This document shows positions 1 through 8,100 of a DNA stretch of 64,000 nt, one piece after another. A program made the translations under genes and the position numbers. The stretch is from IOR16 sp963521065 (lineage in GTDB: Bacteria; Bacillota; Clostridia; Peptostreptococcales; Anaerovoracaceae). The stretch spans positions 1 through 64,000 of the forward strand of contig CAUQTI010000017.1 in NCBI GenBank assembly GCA_963521065.1, in the 5' to 3' direction. Under the pieces are notes generated by a model. That model did no database searches, was not told the DNA's origin, and worked only from the letters and a program-made list of their open reading frames with translations. The stretch's first letter is position 1. Each line of letters starts with the position of its first letter.

Positions 1-151
1 TACTAAGTTCCAGTTTTGAGCTGAATGGACTGGAATTTAACTTTTCAATTCAGCTTTAACGAAGCGAATGCACTACAAAAATAGACTAGCGAATTGTACT
101 GATCCCCAAAAGTTAGACCTAAAAATCTAACAATTGGAGGTCAGTATTTTT

Positions 152-793
152 ATGTCCAAATATACTTTTGAATTTAAGAAGAAGGTTGTTGTGGCTTATC
201 TAAATGGAGAAGGAGGGAAAAATTATTTAGCAAAGAAATACAGTGTTTCAGCCTCGAGTAATGTAAAAATTTGGGTCGATAATTACAAATCACAAGGTGA
301 CCAAGGTTTGATGCGTTCTAGAAAACAAGAGAAATACTCTTTTGAATATAAGCTTGGTGTTGTAGAATTATATCTAACAAGTGAGGTTTCATATCAAGAA
401 TTAGCTATTCAAGAAGGAATCCATAATCCTGCACAGATTTGTAAATGGGTGAATGATTTCCAAATTGCTGGTCCTGAGGCTTTGAGACCTAGGAAAAGAG
501 GTCGGAAGAACGTGTTTGATAAGCAAAACAATAAACATAAATCTCAGCCTAGCGAAGCAAATTCAATAGACACTAGTGCTGAACATGTGAAACATCTTGA
601 AGAGGAACTTTTAAAACTGCGGATAGAGAATGCCTATTTAAAAGAATTGAGGAGGCTGCGTTTAGAGGAGGAAGCTCTTCTGAAAAACAGCGAGAATGAT
701 CCACAGCCTCCGAGGAGAATTCAAACTAAAATATATTCTCGCCGTTATGGGCTTTCCCAAAGCAACATATATGTATTGGCAGAAAAGATTTGA
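152..793 (+). CDS. IS3-family transposase OrfA
   Basis: This is the DNA-binding subunit of the insertion sequence. It carries two repeated helix-turn-helix segments near residues 1-45 and 60-110, each beginning with a YxFE(F/Y)K-type stretch. A C-terminal coiled coil rich in Leu and Glu follows (about 145-185), the usual leucine-zipper region of OrfA proteins. I chose the ATG at 152 because GGAGGT lies 10 bases upstream. The gene overlaps orfB by about 98 bases. Relative to orfA, orfB lies in the +1 (-2) frame, not the -1 frame usual for IS3 fusion by slippage. OrfB may therefore start independently, or the overlap may carry an indel. Confidence 0.9.
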   Translation: MSKYTFEFKKKVVVAYLNGEGGKNYLAKKYSVSASSNVKIWVDNYKSQGDQGLMRSRKQEKYSFEYKLGVVELYLTSEVSYQELAIQEGIHNPAQICKWVNDFQIAGPEALRPRKRGRKNVFDKQNNKHKSQPSEANSIDTSAEHVKHLEEELLKLRIENAYLKELRRLRLEEEALLKNSENDPQPPRRIQTKIYSRRYGLSQSNIYVLAEKI

Positions 794-1571
794 TAGAGAA
801 AACCCAAATCAGGACATAGAAGATAAAATTCTAGAGATTCATGAAATAAACAAGGATTACGGCTATCGTCGGATGTATGGTGAACTTAGAAATCAAGGCT
901 TCATTGTTAACAAGAAGAAAGTGCAGAGGATCATGCAGAAGCTAAATCTTAAAGTTATTTCTTTTACGAGAAAAAGCCGTAAGTATAGTTCTTATAAAGG
1001 CAAAGTTGGAAATATTGCACCAAACAGGATTAGAAGACGTTTTAATACTCACATTCCTCATCAGAAAATAACAACGGATACTACCGAGTTTAAATACTAC
1101 GAGGTAGATTCTAAGGGGCATATGACAATGCATAAGCTGTTCCTAGATCCATTTATGGATCTGTGCAACGGTGAAATCCTAAGTTATGGTATTGATAAAA
1201 GGCCATCAGCGGCTAACGTTATGAACGCCTTAAATGAGGCTATAAAAATAACATCCGATTGCCCATATAGAAGAACTTTTCATTCTGATCAAGGTTGGGC
1301 TTATCAAATGAAGGTATACTCACATCGTCTTAAAGAAGAGCGAATATTTCAAAGCATGTCTCGAAAAGGCGACTGTCTAGATAACTCTGTTATGGAGAAC
1401 TTCTTCGGACTCTTAAAACAAGAAATATACTATGGCGTTGTTTATTACAGCTATGAGGAATTGAAGACTGAGATCGAAAAATATATAAAGTATTACAACG
1501 AACAAAGAATCAAAGAAAAACTAGGATGGATGAGCCCTGTACAATACAGGCGCAATCTCTTGGCTGCATAA
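696..1571 (+). CDS. IS3-family transposase OrfB (DDE integrase)
   Basis: This is the catalytic subunit for IS3 transposition, a retroviral-type rve integrase of about 291 residues. The three catalytic positions are visible: Asp in TTDTTEF (around 128), Asp in FHSDQGW (around 200) and Glu in DNSVMENFFG (around 236). An HTH_21-type segment, YGYRRMYGEL, precedes the core. The C-terminus ends YYNEQRIKEKLGWMSPVQYR, the family signature. The ATG at 696 directly follows an in-frame TGA at 681-683 with only a weak RBS, so the true start may differ. There is no disabling stop, so the element is probably still active or recently so. Confidence 0.92.
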   Translation: MIHSLRGEFKLKYILAVMGFPKATYMYWQKRFDRENPNQDIEDKILEIHEINKDYGYRRMYGELRNQGFIVNKKKVQRIMQKLNLKVISFTRKSRKYSSYKGKVGNIAPNRIRRRFNTHIPHQKITTDTTEFKYYEVDSKGHMTMHKLFLDPFMDLCNGEILSYGIDKRPSAANVMNALNEAIKITSDCPYRRTFHSDQGWAYQMKVYSHRLKEERIFQSMSRKGDCLDNSVMENFFGLLKQEIYYGVVYYSYEELKTEIEKYIKYYNEQRIKEKLGWMSPVQYRRNLLAA

Positions 1572-1697
1572 AATTAGCGAGGCAGCCGAAGCTATCTCGC
1601 TAATAAAGTCTAACTTATTGGGGTCACATCAAATCGCTAATCTATTTTTTGCTTTGAGCACAGCCTATATTTTACAAAATAGAGTGTTATACGATAT

Positions 1698-2696
1698 TTA
1701 AAGATCTAGATTTATAACCGTTCTGCCCTTTATCTGCCCTTTTAAAATTAAATCTATTTTTTCGCTTACCTCTGTGAGCGAAATTTCTTGAGCATTCATA
1801 TCTAAATTTTCTGGCTTCCATTCCGTTGCAAGCTTCGCCCATAATTCACTTCTTAAATCCATTGGATACTGTACAGAATCCACACCAAATAAAGATACGC
1901 CTCGCAAAATAAATGGATATACTGTGGTTGGAAGCTCGTAAGAAGCTACATTTCCACAACAGGTCACACATCCGCCATACCGGACGGATTTTAAAGCGGT
2001 TGCCAAAACATTACCGCCTACGGTATCGATTACTCCTGCCCATCTAACTTTTAACAGAGGTCTCCCGGATTGATCGTTTAATTCCTCACGAGGGATGATG
2101 TCTTTTGCTCCTAATTGTGTCATATATTCTTTTTGTTCAACTTTTCCAGTCGCAGCAATAACGCGATATCCGAGCTTATTCAAAATTGAAACGGCTATGC
2201 TTCCTACTCCGCCGGTTGCGCCAGTTACCAGGATATCCCCATCTTGAGGCTTAATCCCGTGTTGTACAAGCTTTCTAACTGAAATGGCTGCTGTAAATCC
2301 AGCGGTACCAAATATCATACTTTCTTTCAGTGTAAGACCTTCCGGCACTTTAACGACCCATTCCTCAGGAATCCGAACGTATTGACTAAAACCACCAGAG
2401 GTATTCATCCCCAGGTCGTACCCCGTAACAAGTACTTTGTCTCCTGGCTTAAAACTGTCACTCGAGCTTTCCTCCACAATTCCTGCAGCATCGATTCCCG
2501 GAGTGTGAGGATATTCTTTTGTAACCCCTTTATTGCCATTTGCTGAAAGCGCATCCTTATAATTTAAGGAAGAGTATTTTACATTCATTAAAACTTCGCC
2601 TGGTGGAAGTGCAGAAATATCTTTTGTTACAATACTTCTGTAAAATTTTCCATCTTCAGCTTCACTAACTACCATTGTTTTGAACTCGGTTTTCAT
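1698..2696 (-). CDS. YhdH/AcuI-type NADPH quinone oxidoreductase (zinc-free MDR)
   Basis: This is a cytosolic medium-chain dehydrogenase/reductase of the YhdH/AcuI family (332 residues), which reduces acryloyl-CoA or quinone-like electrophiles with NADPH. The N-terminal GroES-like half contains NYKDALSANG and HTPGIDAAG. The Rossmann half has VTGATGGVGS (around 160), the nucleotide-binding glycine motif. No structural-zinc cysteine cluster is present, which separates it from alcohol dehydrogenases. AAAGGA precedes the ATG. It is divergent from a MarR regulator, and a palindrome sits at its predicted transcription start, so it is probably induced by an electrophile or aromatic compound sensed by that regulator. 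The exact substrate is not deducible. Confidence 0.88.
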   Translation of the reverse strand: MKTEFKTMVVSEAEDGKFYRSIVTKDISALPPGEVLMNVKYSSLNYKDALSANGNKGVTKEYPHTPGIDAAGIVEESSSDSFKPGDKVLVTGYDLGMNTSGGFSQYVRIPEEWVVKVPEGLTLKESMIFGTAGFTAAISVRKLVQHGIKPQDGDILVTGATGGVGSIAVSILNKLGYRVIAATGKVEQKEYMTQLGAKDIIPREELNDQSGRPLLKVRWAGVIDTVGGNVLATALKSVRYGGCVTCCGNVASYELPTTVYPFILRGVSLFGVDSVQYPMDLRSELWAKLATEWKPENLDMNAQEISLTEVSEKIDLILKGQIKGRTVINLDL

Positions 2697-2723
2697 AATT
2701 TCACTTTCCTTTCAGTGCGATTT

Positions 2724-2768
2724 GTTTGATATCAAACTAATTATACTTCGTAAATAGTTTTGCGTCAA
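2724..2768 (-). promoter_or_regulatory. Promoter of the quinone reductase with a MarR-type palindrome
   Basis: On the minus strand TTGACG (2768-2763), a 17-bp spacer and TATAAT (2745-2740) form a near-consensus sigma-A promoter. The perfect palindrome GTTTGATATCAAAC (2724-2737) follows the -10 box at the expected start site. It is a likely operator for the divergent MarR protein. Confidence 0.75.
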
Positions 2769-2837
2769 ACCCTTTCCCATTATTGCTTTAATACAGTCCC
2801 TTATGTATAATTTACATCATTGGAGGTTTAAAACTGA

Positions 2838-3281
2838 ATGAGCGATAAATATATAGTGTATTTTATAAGTAGAACCAAGCAAAAAATGCTTCAATTTATT
2901 GAGCAAAGGCTTCGTGAAAATGAAGTAGATGATTTGATTACCTCGCAAGGCAATGTTCTTACTGCTTTGTATGAAAATAACGGCAGGCTGACCATGAGTC
3001 AAATTGCTCAAAAAATTGGAAAAGACAAGTCAACGGTGACCCCTCTTGTTGATAAATTACTGAAACTTGGCTATATTGATAAAGAAAAAAATGAAAAAGA
3101 TAAGAGAATTACCTATATCAGATTAACGGAACGCGGTATCGCTTTAAAACCAAAGTTTGATTCAATCTCAAATCAGGTTTATGAAACCGCTTATAAAGAT
3201 TTTACTACCGAAGAAAAAGAAACTTTTTTAAGGTTATTAAAAAAGCTGAATGAGAATTTTACACAATCCTCAAGTAAATAA
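2838..3281 (+). CDS. MarR-family transcriptional regulator
   Basis: A 147-residue winged-helix repressor of the MarR family. The recognition segment is TMSQIAQKIGKDKSTVTPLVDKL (about 53-75), followed by a wing with EKDKRITYIRLTERG. The first 30 residues and the C-terminal helix (TEEEKETFLRLLKKLNENF type) would form the dimer interface. It is divergently transcribed from the YhdH-type reductase, and the palindrome at 2724-2737 between them is the obvious binding site. GGAGG lies upstream of the ATG. The ligand is unknown; MarR proteins paired with quinone reductases commonly respond to quinones, aldehydes or phenolics. Confidence 0.9.
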   Translation: MSDKYIVYFISRTKQKMLQFIEQRLRENEVDDLITSQGNVLTALYENNGRLTMSQIAQKIGKDKSTVTPLVDKLLKLGYIDKEKNEKDKRITYIRLTERGIALKPKFDSISNQVYETAYKDFTTEEKETFLRLLKKLNENFTQSSSK

Positions 3282-3434
3282 GGGATCAAATGAGTTTCTT
3301 TCACCGTATCTTTCCCCACCTTCATAAATCGTTCTATCAGTATTGAATTTCTGTCTTCAACATTCATACGCACTTCTTTTGTTCTATAAATAATATGAAT
3401 CTAAAACATATTTTTTCGAGTATAACGCAAAAAT

Positions 3435-3473
3435 CAGGCTGAAACGGATACAAGTTGTATCTGTTTCAGCCTG
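3435..3473 (-). terminator. Intrinsic terminator after tRNA-Thr
   Basis: Arms 3435-3451 and 3457-3473 pair over 17 bp with one G-U. On the minus strand the hairpin is followed by ATTTTTG. It directly follows the 3' end of the tRNA. Confidence 0.8.
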
Positions 3474-3479
3474 TCTGCT

Positions 3480-3555
<76 letters not shown>

Positions 3556-3604
3556 ATATTTATTTTTACTCTTACTCTGAATTACAAATAAGACTTAGAT
3601 TTTT

Positions 3605-3745
3605 TTACTCTTTTTTACAAAACGGCAACGGATGCTTGGGGTGCTTTTTATGATGCTCGATGCATTCGTCGCAACGGCCGTGACGTTTGCACGACTTCCA
3701 CTTACATACGCATTTCACTTTTTCTTCTGTCAGACGTTCTTCCAA
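3605..3745 (-). CDS. Small Cys/His-rich protein (46 residues)
   Basis: An unlisted short minus-strand frame runs from TTG (3745) to TAA (3605). The peptide carries six cysteines, in CVC, SC, RC-DEC and a C-terminal PFC, and several His residues (RHGRC, EHHKKH). This pattern suggests a metal-binding, zinc-ribbon-like mini-protein. Similar short Cys-rich proteins with a KSCKRHGxCxxC core are, as I remember it, common in Clostridia; I have not searched. AGGAAAG lies upstream of the TTG. A GTG nine codons further in is an alternative start. It is downstream of, and on the same strand as, no obvious partner, and the tRNA-Thr follows it. Confidence 0.55.
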   Translation of the reverse strand: MEERLTEEKVKCVCKWKSCKRHGRCDECIEHHKKHPKHPLPFCKKE

Positions 3746-3905
3746 GATGCTTTCCTGCCTTATCTCCCGCTCATATTTTTATTTAAATGTATTTTTTCAT
3801 TCAAATCGGCAAAGCATGAATGTAATACAATGAAACGTTACCATTGAGTATACTACCATATTTTTTTATTCTTCGCAACAAAAATCCAACTCTTTTTAAA
3901 AAAAC

Positions 3906-3961
3906 TACTTTACCTGTCGTAGTAATTATGTTATCCTAAAATTACTACGACAGGTAAAGTA
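3906..3961. promoter_or_regulatory. Long inverted repeat, probable PadR operator
   Basis: Perfect 22-bp arms at 3906-3927 and 3940-3961 (core TTTACCTGTCGTAGTAA) are separated by 12 bases. The repeat ends about 10 bases before the RBS of the padR gene, so it would overlap that promoter. PadR repressors commonly autoregulate through such inverted repeats. Confidence 0.75.
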
Positions 3962-3982
3962 AAACGAAAGGAGATTTGATAT

Positions 3983-4327
3983 TTGATTAGCAGTGATATC
4001 ATTCGTGGCTATAATGACACGATTATCTTGCATCTGCTGTTGGAAAAGGATTCCTACGGTTATGAAATTTCAAGAGAAATTGAACAAAAAAGTGGCGGAT
4101 GTTACATAATAAAGGAAACCACTTTGTATTCTGCCTTCTCTCGCTTAGAAAAGAATGGTTTTCTAGTTTCTTACCAAGGCAATGAAACCTTTGGAAGAAA
4201 ACGAACGTATTATAAAATCACAAATGCAGGCCGTGAGTATTACCATCAGAAATGTCAAGAATGGAACCTGACAAAAAAAGTAATCAACTTATTTACAAAG
4301 GAGAATATTGAAGATGAACCAAATTAA
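3983..4327 (+). CDS. PadR-family transcriptional regulator
   Basis: A 114-residue PadR winged-helix repressor. It shows the family signature LLEKDSYGYEISREI (about 22-37), then the helix before TLYSAFSRLEKNGFL and the wing ETFGRKRTYYKIT. It lacks the long C-terminal Vir_Act_alpha domain, so it belongs to the short class that controls multidrug or stress membrane genes. The start is TTG at 3983 with AAAGGAGA upstream. It is followed with slight overlap by a membrane protein with an HAAS-type domain, a standard padR partner. The inverted repeat at 3906-3961 is probably its operator, giving autoregulation of the pair. Confidence 0.9.
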   Translation: MISSDIIRGYNDTIILHLLLEKDSYGYEISREIEQKSGGCYIIKETTLYSAFSRLEKNGFLVSYQGNETFGRKRTYYKITNAGREYYHQKCQEWNLTKKVINLFTKENIEDEPN

Positions 4328-4991
4328 AAATTATATCGAAGCTATGTTTTCCGGCTTACCGAAAACACAAAACGTTGTTGAAATGAAATTGACAATGCTT
4401 GAAAATATGCAGGAAAAGTTTGAAGCGCTATTAAACGAAGGTAGAAATGAAAACGAGGCACTAGGGATTGTATTTTCTGATTTTGGAAACATAGAGGAAT
4501 TAAAAGAAGAGCTCGGAATTATCGGCGAAGCACCTTACAATGCAGCTGCCGCTGAAACAACAGAAGATGCTGCTCTAAAAGAAGAATTCTATGCCTTTAA
4601 AAAGAAATTTGGAATCGCAATTGCAATTGCCGTCACCTTCTTTATCTTATCCCCACCTTTATACCTTCTCGTCGAATCGTCAGTAAACGATACGATGGCA
4701 ATCTTTTCATTTTTCCTTGCAATTGCGTGTGGTACAGGAATCTGCATTTATTTTGGCATACAGGATGAGAAATATAAGCAGCTGCTTCGCATAGGAAACG
4801 CCCCACCTACAGCGGCGGAAAGCCCGATTACTTCGCTTATCTCTGCCATTGTTTTTCCTCTTGCCACCATTGTCTATTTGATTATGGGATTTTTATGGAA
4901 TTTATGGCATCCGGGATGGATTGTTTTCCTCGCAGCGGCAATGCTTGTTGGTATCAGTAAAGCAATCGCAGCTTTCAAAGGGAATAAGTAG
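4314..4991 (+). CDS. HAAS/DUF1700-type membrane protein, PadR partner
   Basis: The protein has about 225 residues. The N-terminal 80 form a soluble helical permease-prefix (HAAS, DUF1700-like) domain with repeating Glu/Lys-rich helices (LENMQEKFEALLNEG, FGNIEELKEEL). Four hydrophobic segments follow: about 102-125, 130-148, 175-197 and 203-219. Members of this family sit next to padR genes and are thought to act in envelope stress; a biochemical activity is not established. I chose the ATG at 4314 because AAAGGAG lies 10 bases before it. The padR stop overlaps the start of the gene. A hairpin terminator begins inside its last codons. Confidence 0.8.
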   Translation: MNQIKNYIEAMFSGLPKTQNVVEMKLTMLENMQEKFEALLNEGRNENEALGIVFSDFGNIEELKEELGIIGEAPYNAAAAETTEDAALKEEFYAFKKKFGIAIAIAVTFFILSPPLYLLVESSVNDTMAIFSFFLAIACGTGICIYFGIQDEKYKQLLRIGNAPPTAAESPITSLISAIVFPLATIVYLIMGFLWNLWHPGWIVFLAAAMLVGISKAIAAFKGNK

Positions 4992-5021
4992 GTTATTTAT
5001 AAATATCCTACTTATTCCCTT
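4978..5021 (+). terminator. Terminator hairpin overlapping the stop codon
   Basis: Perfect 15-bp arms 4978-4992 and 5007-5021 (AAGGGAATAAGTAGG and its complement) include the TAG stop. A T-rich stretch follows on +. It separates the PadR unit from the convergent addB. Confidence 0.8.
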
Positions 5022-5139
5022 CAAATGCTTCTTTTTATTCCGTTTTAATGCAATCGTCCTTGTATCAACCGGATTCCCCTTTGTGGTGTCTGAAATCCGC
5101 TTTCTTTGCTCCCGCTTTTATCGCATTTCATTCATACGT

Positions 5140-8100
5140 TTATTTTTCATACTGGCACCCCTTAAATACCGGATCAAAATGGCAGATACCTTTAAATTGG
5201 CAATAATCGCAAGCAGTTGCGGTTTTCGTCTTCTTCGGCTGAATGTCCAGTTTTCCGTCAACCAATTCTTTACACAGATGTTCAATCGTATGCTGCATCT
5301 CTTGCCTGAATTCTTCAAACTCTGTTTCCCCCAGAAGCTTTCCTTCCGAAGTCCCTGAAAAAGTACCGTCTTTTTTCTTTCGAACAGGGATAATGTCAGA
5401 AATCCCGGAAAAATCTCCCCCAATGTTCTCGATTACCTTTGGATCGTCCAAAAGAACACCATCCAGCTTAAACGTACGGGCAAGCTTTTCATTCAGTATC
5501 TGCATATACTCTTCTACTGAAAATCCACTTGCGTCAAGCATAGGTTCTGCGATTTCAAAATAGAAAACTCCCGCAGGTTTGGCTTTTTCTCGCTCAAATC
5601 CACCCATTGCAGCTTCCAAATAAAGCATGAGCTGCAAGCGCCAGCCCTTTTTCGCTTCTTCCATATCAAAGCGCTCTTTTCCGGATTTGTAATCGATAAT
5701 CTTGATAAAGTCAGTTTCGCCTGATAGAATATCCACCCTGTCAATTTTCCCCTCAATCCGAACGGTTTTCCCCTGTGCTTCCACTCGAATAGGCGGGAAG
5801 ATTTTCTCCTTGCCTTGTCCAAATTCCGCTTCAAAATATACTTCTCTGATCCGACCATTTTGCACATGCGACACTAATGCCCATGCCGCGTCACTGCACA
5901 CGCTGCTCATTCGCTCCAAGCGATAGTTTTCTTCTTCTCCCTGTGCAAAGACACCTTCGCGATACTCTTTTGCAATCTCCTGCATCAGCAGAGTGATCTG
6001 CTCTGTACATTCGCCTTTTGACAAGGTCATCCAAGGGGAGCTTTCAGCATTAATCGCGACCCCCTCAAGCGTGAGTTGCTGTGAAAAACGCATCAGACAC
6101 TCATGATAAGCATCTCCAGTTTCTCTTCCTGCAATTTCAAAAATACGCCGCTCTGCCGGTCGAAGACCGTATTGAACATAGTGGGCAAACGGACAGCGAG
6201 AAAACCGCTCCAACCTGGAAGGGCTTAGAAGAAAGTCTTTCCATCCGTCTTTTTTATAAAGCGCTTCCACCAAATCACGTTTCATCTTTTCCGTACGATT
6301 CTCATACAAGAGTCCCGCCTGGAGTGCAGAAATAATTCCCGGCAGCTTTACCTCACTCTCTTCCTCTGCCTGCTTCAAAAACCAGTTGTATACGAACTTC
6401 CATTGTTTTTTAAGTTCTTTTCCATCGGAGGCTTCTCTCAATGCCTCTGTCAGATAATTAGCCGTGCTTTTTATTCTCTGAATTTTCGGCATGAAATCAT
6501 CCCTGTTTTGAATGTCTTTTTGAATTGTGTGGTTGAAAAATAGCTCGTGTAATTTCTCAAATATCATCGAGGGCTTTTTCTCTTTCCCTTCGATGTCTGA
6601 AACAGTATAGCTCATCCAGAGAAAGTCAGTCGGCTTTGAAAGGGTTTTATAAATGGCAAGCTTCTCTTCCTGCACGCGCAGGAGGTCGTCCCTGCAAATT
6701 TCGATTCCCCTTTTTGTCAATATTGCCTTTTCGTCTTCATTTAGCAGTGCTTTCTCATTTTGTGCTGACGGCAAGACGCCTTCATTTGCACCCATTACAA
6801 AAAGTGCCTTTATCTTTCCAGTACGGGTTCTCTGCATTGTCCCCACCAGAACTTGGTCAGCGGTCGGCGGCAAAAGTCCAATTTCTACTGCCTCAAACCC
6901 AGAACGCAAAAGCGCCCCATAGTCCTGAATAGAAAGAGACTCTCCCCCCAAAAGCTGAACAAGCTGGTCAAGCATCCCGAGCACTACCGCCCACACCTGT
7001 GCCATCTCTTCTGCATATTCATAATCCATCCGTTCCATTAATTCCTTTTGCAGCTTTTCCAACTTGAACGGCAGGCCCAGCACATCGTTTAAAAACTGGT
7101 ACAACACGGCCGTCTGTTTTTCTACATTTTCTGCTTTTTTAAAATCACTTCGAAACTGCTCAATTTCAGAACAAAAGACAGCACGCATCTCATTTAATGT
7201 AGAGAGCTTTTCCTCTCCCCATTCCTTCTGCCCGTATTGAAACTCATTTTTCCATCGTCCACCCCTTATCTTATATTGAATGCTGTAGTTCTCTAGGTCT
7301 TCGATTTCTACGGATTGTAGATCTGCTGAAAAAAAGAGCCCCGTCTTTATGCATTCAAAAACATCGTCAAATCGATAGTTCCCTTCCGCAAGTACCAATA
7401 AGCTAAGAATCAAGCGAATTGCAGGATTATGTAATATTCTTCGCTTGCGGTCTAGAAAAAAAGGAATTTCATACTGCTCAAACACTCTTTGTAAAACGGA
7501 AGCACGTTCCTCAATGTCATTACAAATGACTGCGATATCACGAAAACGCAATTCGTTCTCCCTTACAAGTGAGATAATCTGTGCTGCTGCGGTCTCCGCT
7601 TCTGCATAAAAATTGGCACAGGCACAAAAAGAAATTGCATTTCCCTCTTTCGTATATTGTTTTTGCGGATACGAAAAGAGTTCTTGCTCCATATAAACAA
7701 GCTCTTTCATTTTCTTCTCATTTAAAAATTGCCCCTCTTCTTTTTCCTCAATTCGATACAATTCTGGAATCTCAAGCAATTCAAAAGGACAGCGATTTTC
7801 CGCCGCCAATGCTTCTAAACGCCTCACTACCGTCTTTGACAGGTCAAAGAGGTCACGATCCCGGGTTTCTTCCTTACAATCTGTCAACACAAATGCAACA
7901 TTACGAGATTGTAGCATGAATGATTCAATGATTTTCAAGGACTTTGGCGTAAAGGAATCAAACCCGTAAACCCAAATCTCAGAGTTTTTTATCCAAGTGG
8001 ATTCGCGTATTTTTCGTGCATACAACGTCATATTGTCTTCTGTATCATTGTAATTGCCGTCCAGCGCTTCTTCATAAGAAATGTAGATTTTCTGAATATC

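Larger units (their letters stand above)
95..1631 (+). mobile_element. IS3-family (IS150-group-like) insertion sequence, apparently complete
   Basis: The ends are imperfect inverted repeats. The left end starts TGTACTGATCCCCAAAAG and the right end, read inward on the minus strand, starts TGATGTGACCCCAATAAG. The inner 19 bp (100-118 against 1608-1626) match at 16 positions. A 3-bp direct repeat AAT flanks the element (92-94 and 1632-1634), as expected for the 3-4 bp target duplications of this group. Inside are orfA (helix-turn-helix) and orfB (DDE integrase), both without internal stops. A decayed relative of the right end is found at 36719-36737, so this lineage has been in the genome before. 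Confidence 0.88.
77..1650. terminator. Ancestral terminator hairpin split by the IS insertion
   Basis: With the element (95-1631) and one AAT copy removed, the flanks rejoin as a hairpin. The left arm is AAAAATAGACTAGCG (78-92), the loop AAT, and the right arm CGCTAATCTATTTTTT (1635-1650). One position differs from perfect pairing, and a T-run follows. This looks like an intrinsic terminator on + (and by symmetry possibly -) that was interrupted by transposition. The gene it served on the left lies outside the window; on the right the nearest gene is the convergent quinone reductase ending at 1698. Confidence 0.65.

Noticed and set aside
3632..3847. A 71-codon plus-strand frame
   Set aside because: It is antisense to the Cys-rich mini-gene, has no RBS and no recognisable motif.
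5118..8000. Several plus- and minus-strand frames within addB
   Set aside because: All overlap the long addB frame, lack RBSs and look like compositional shadows.
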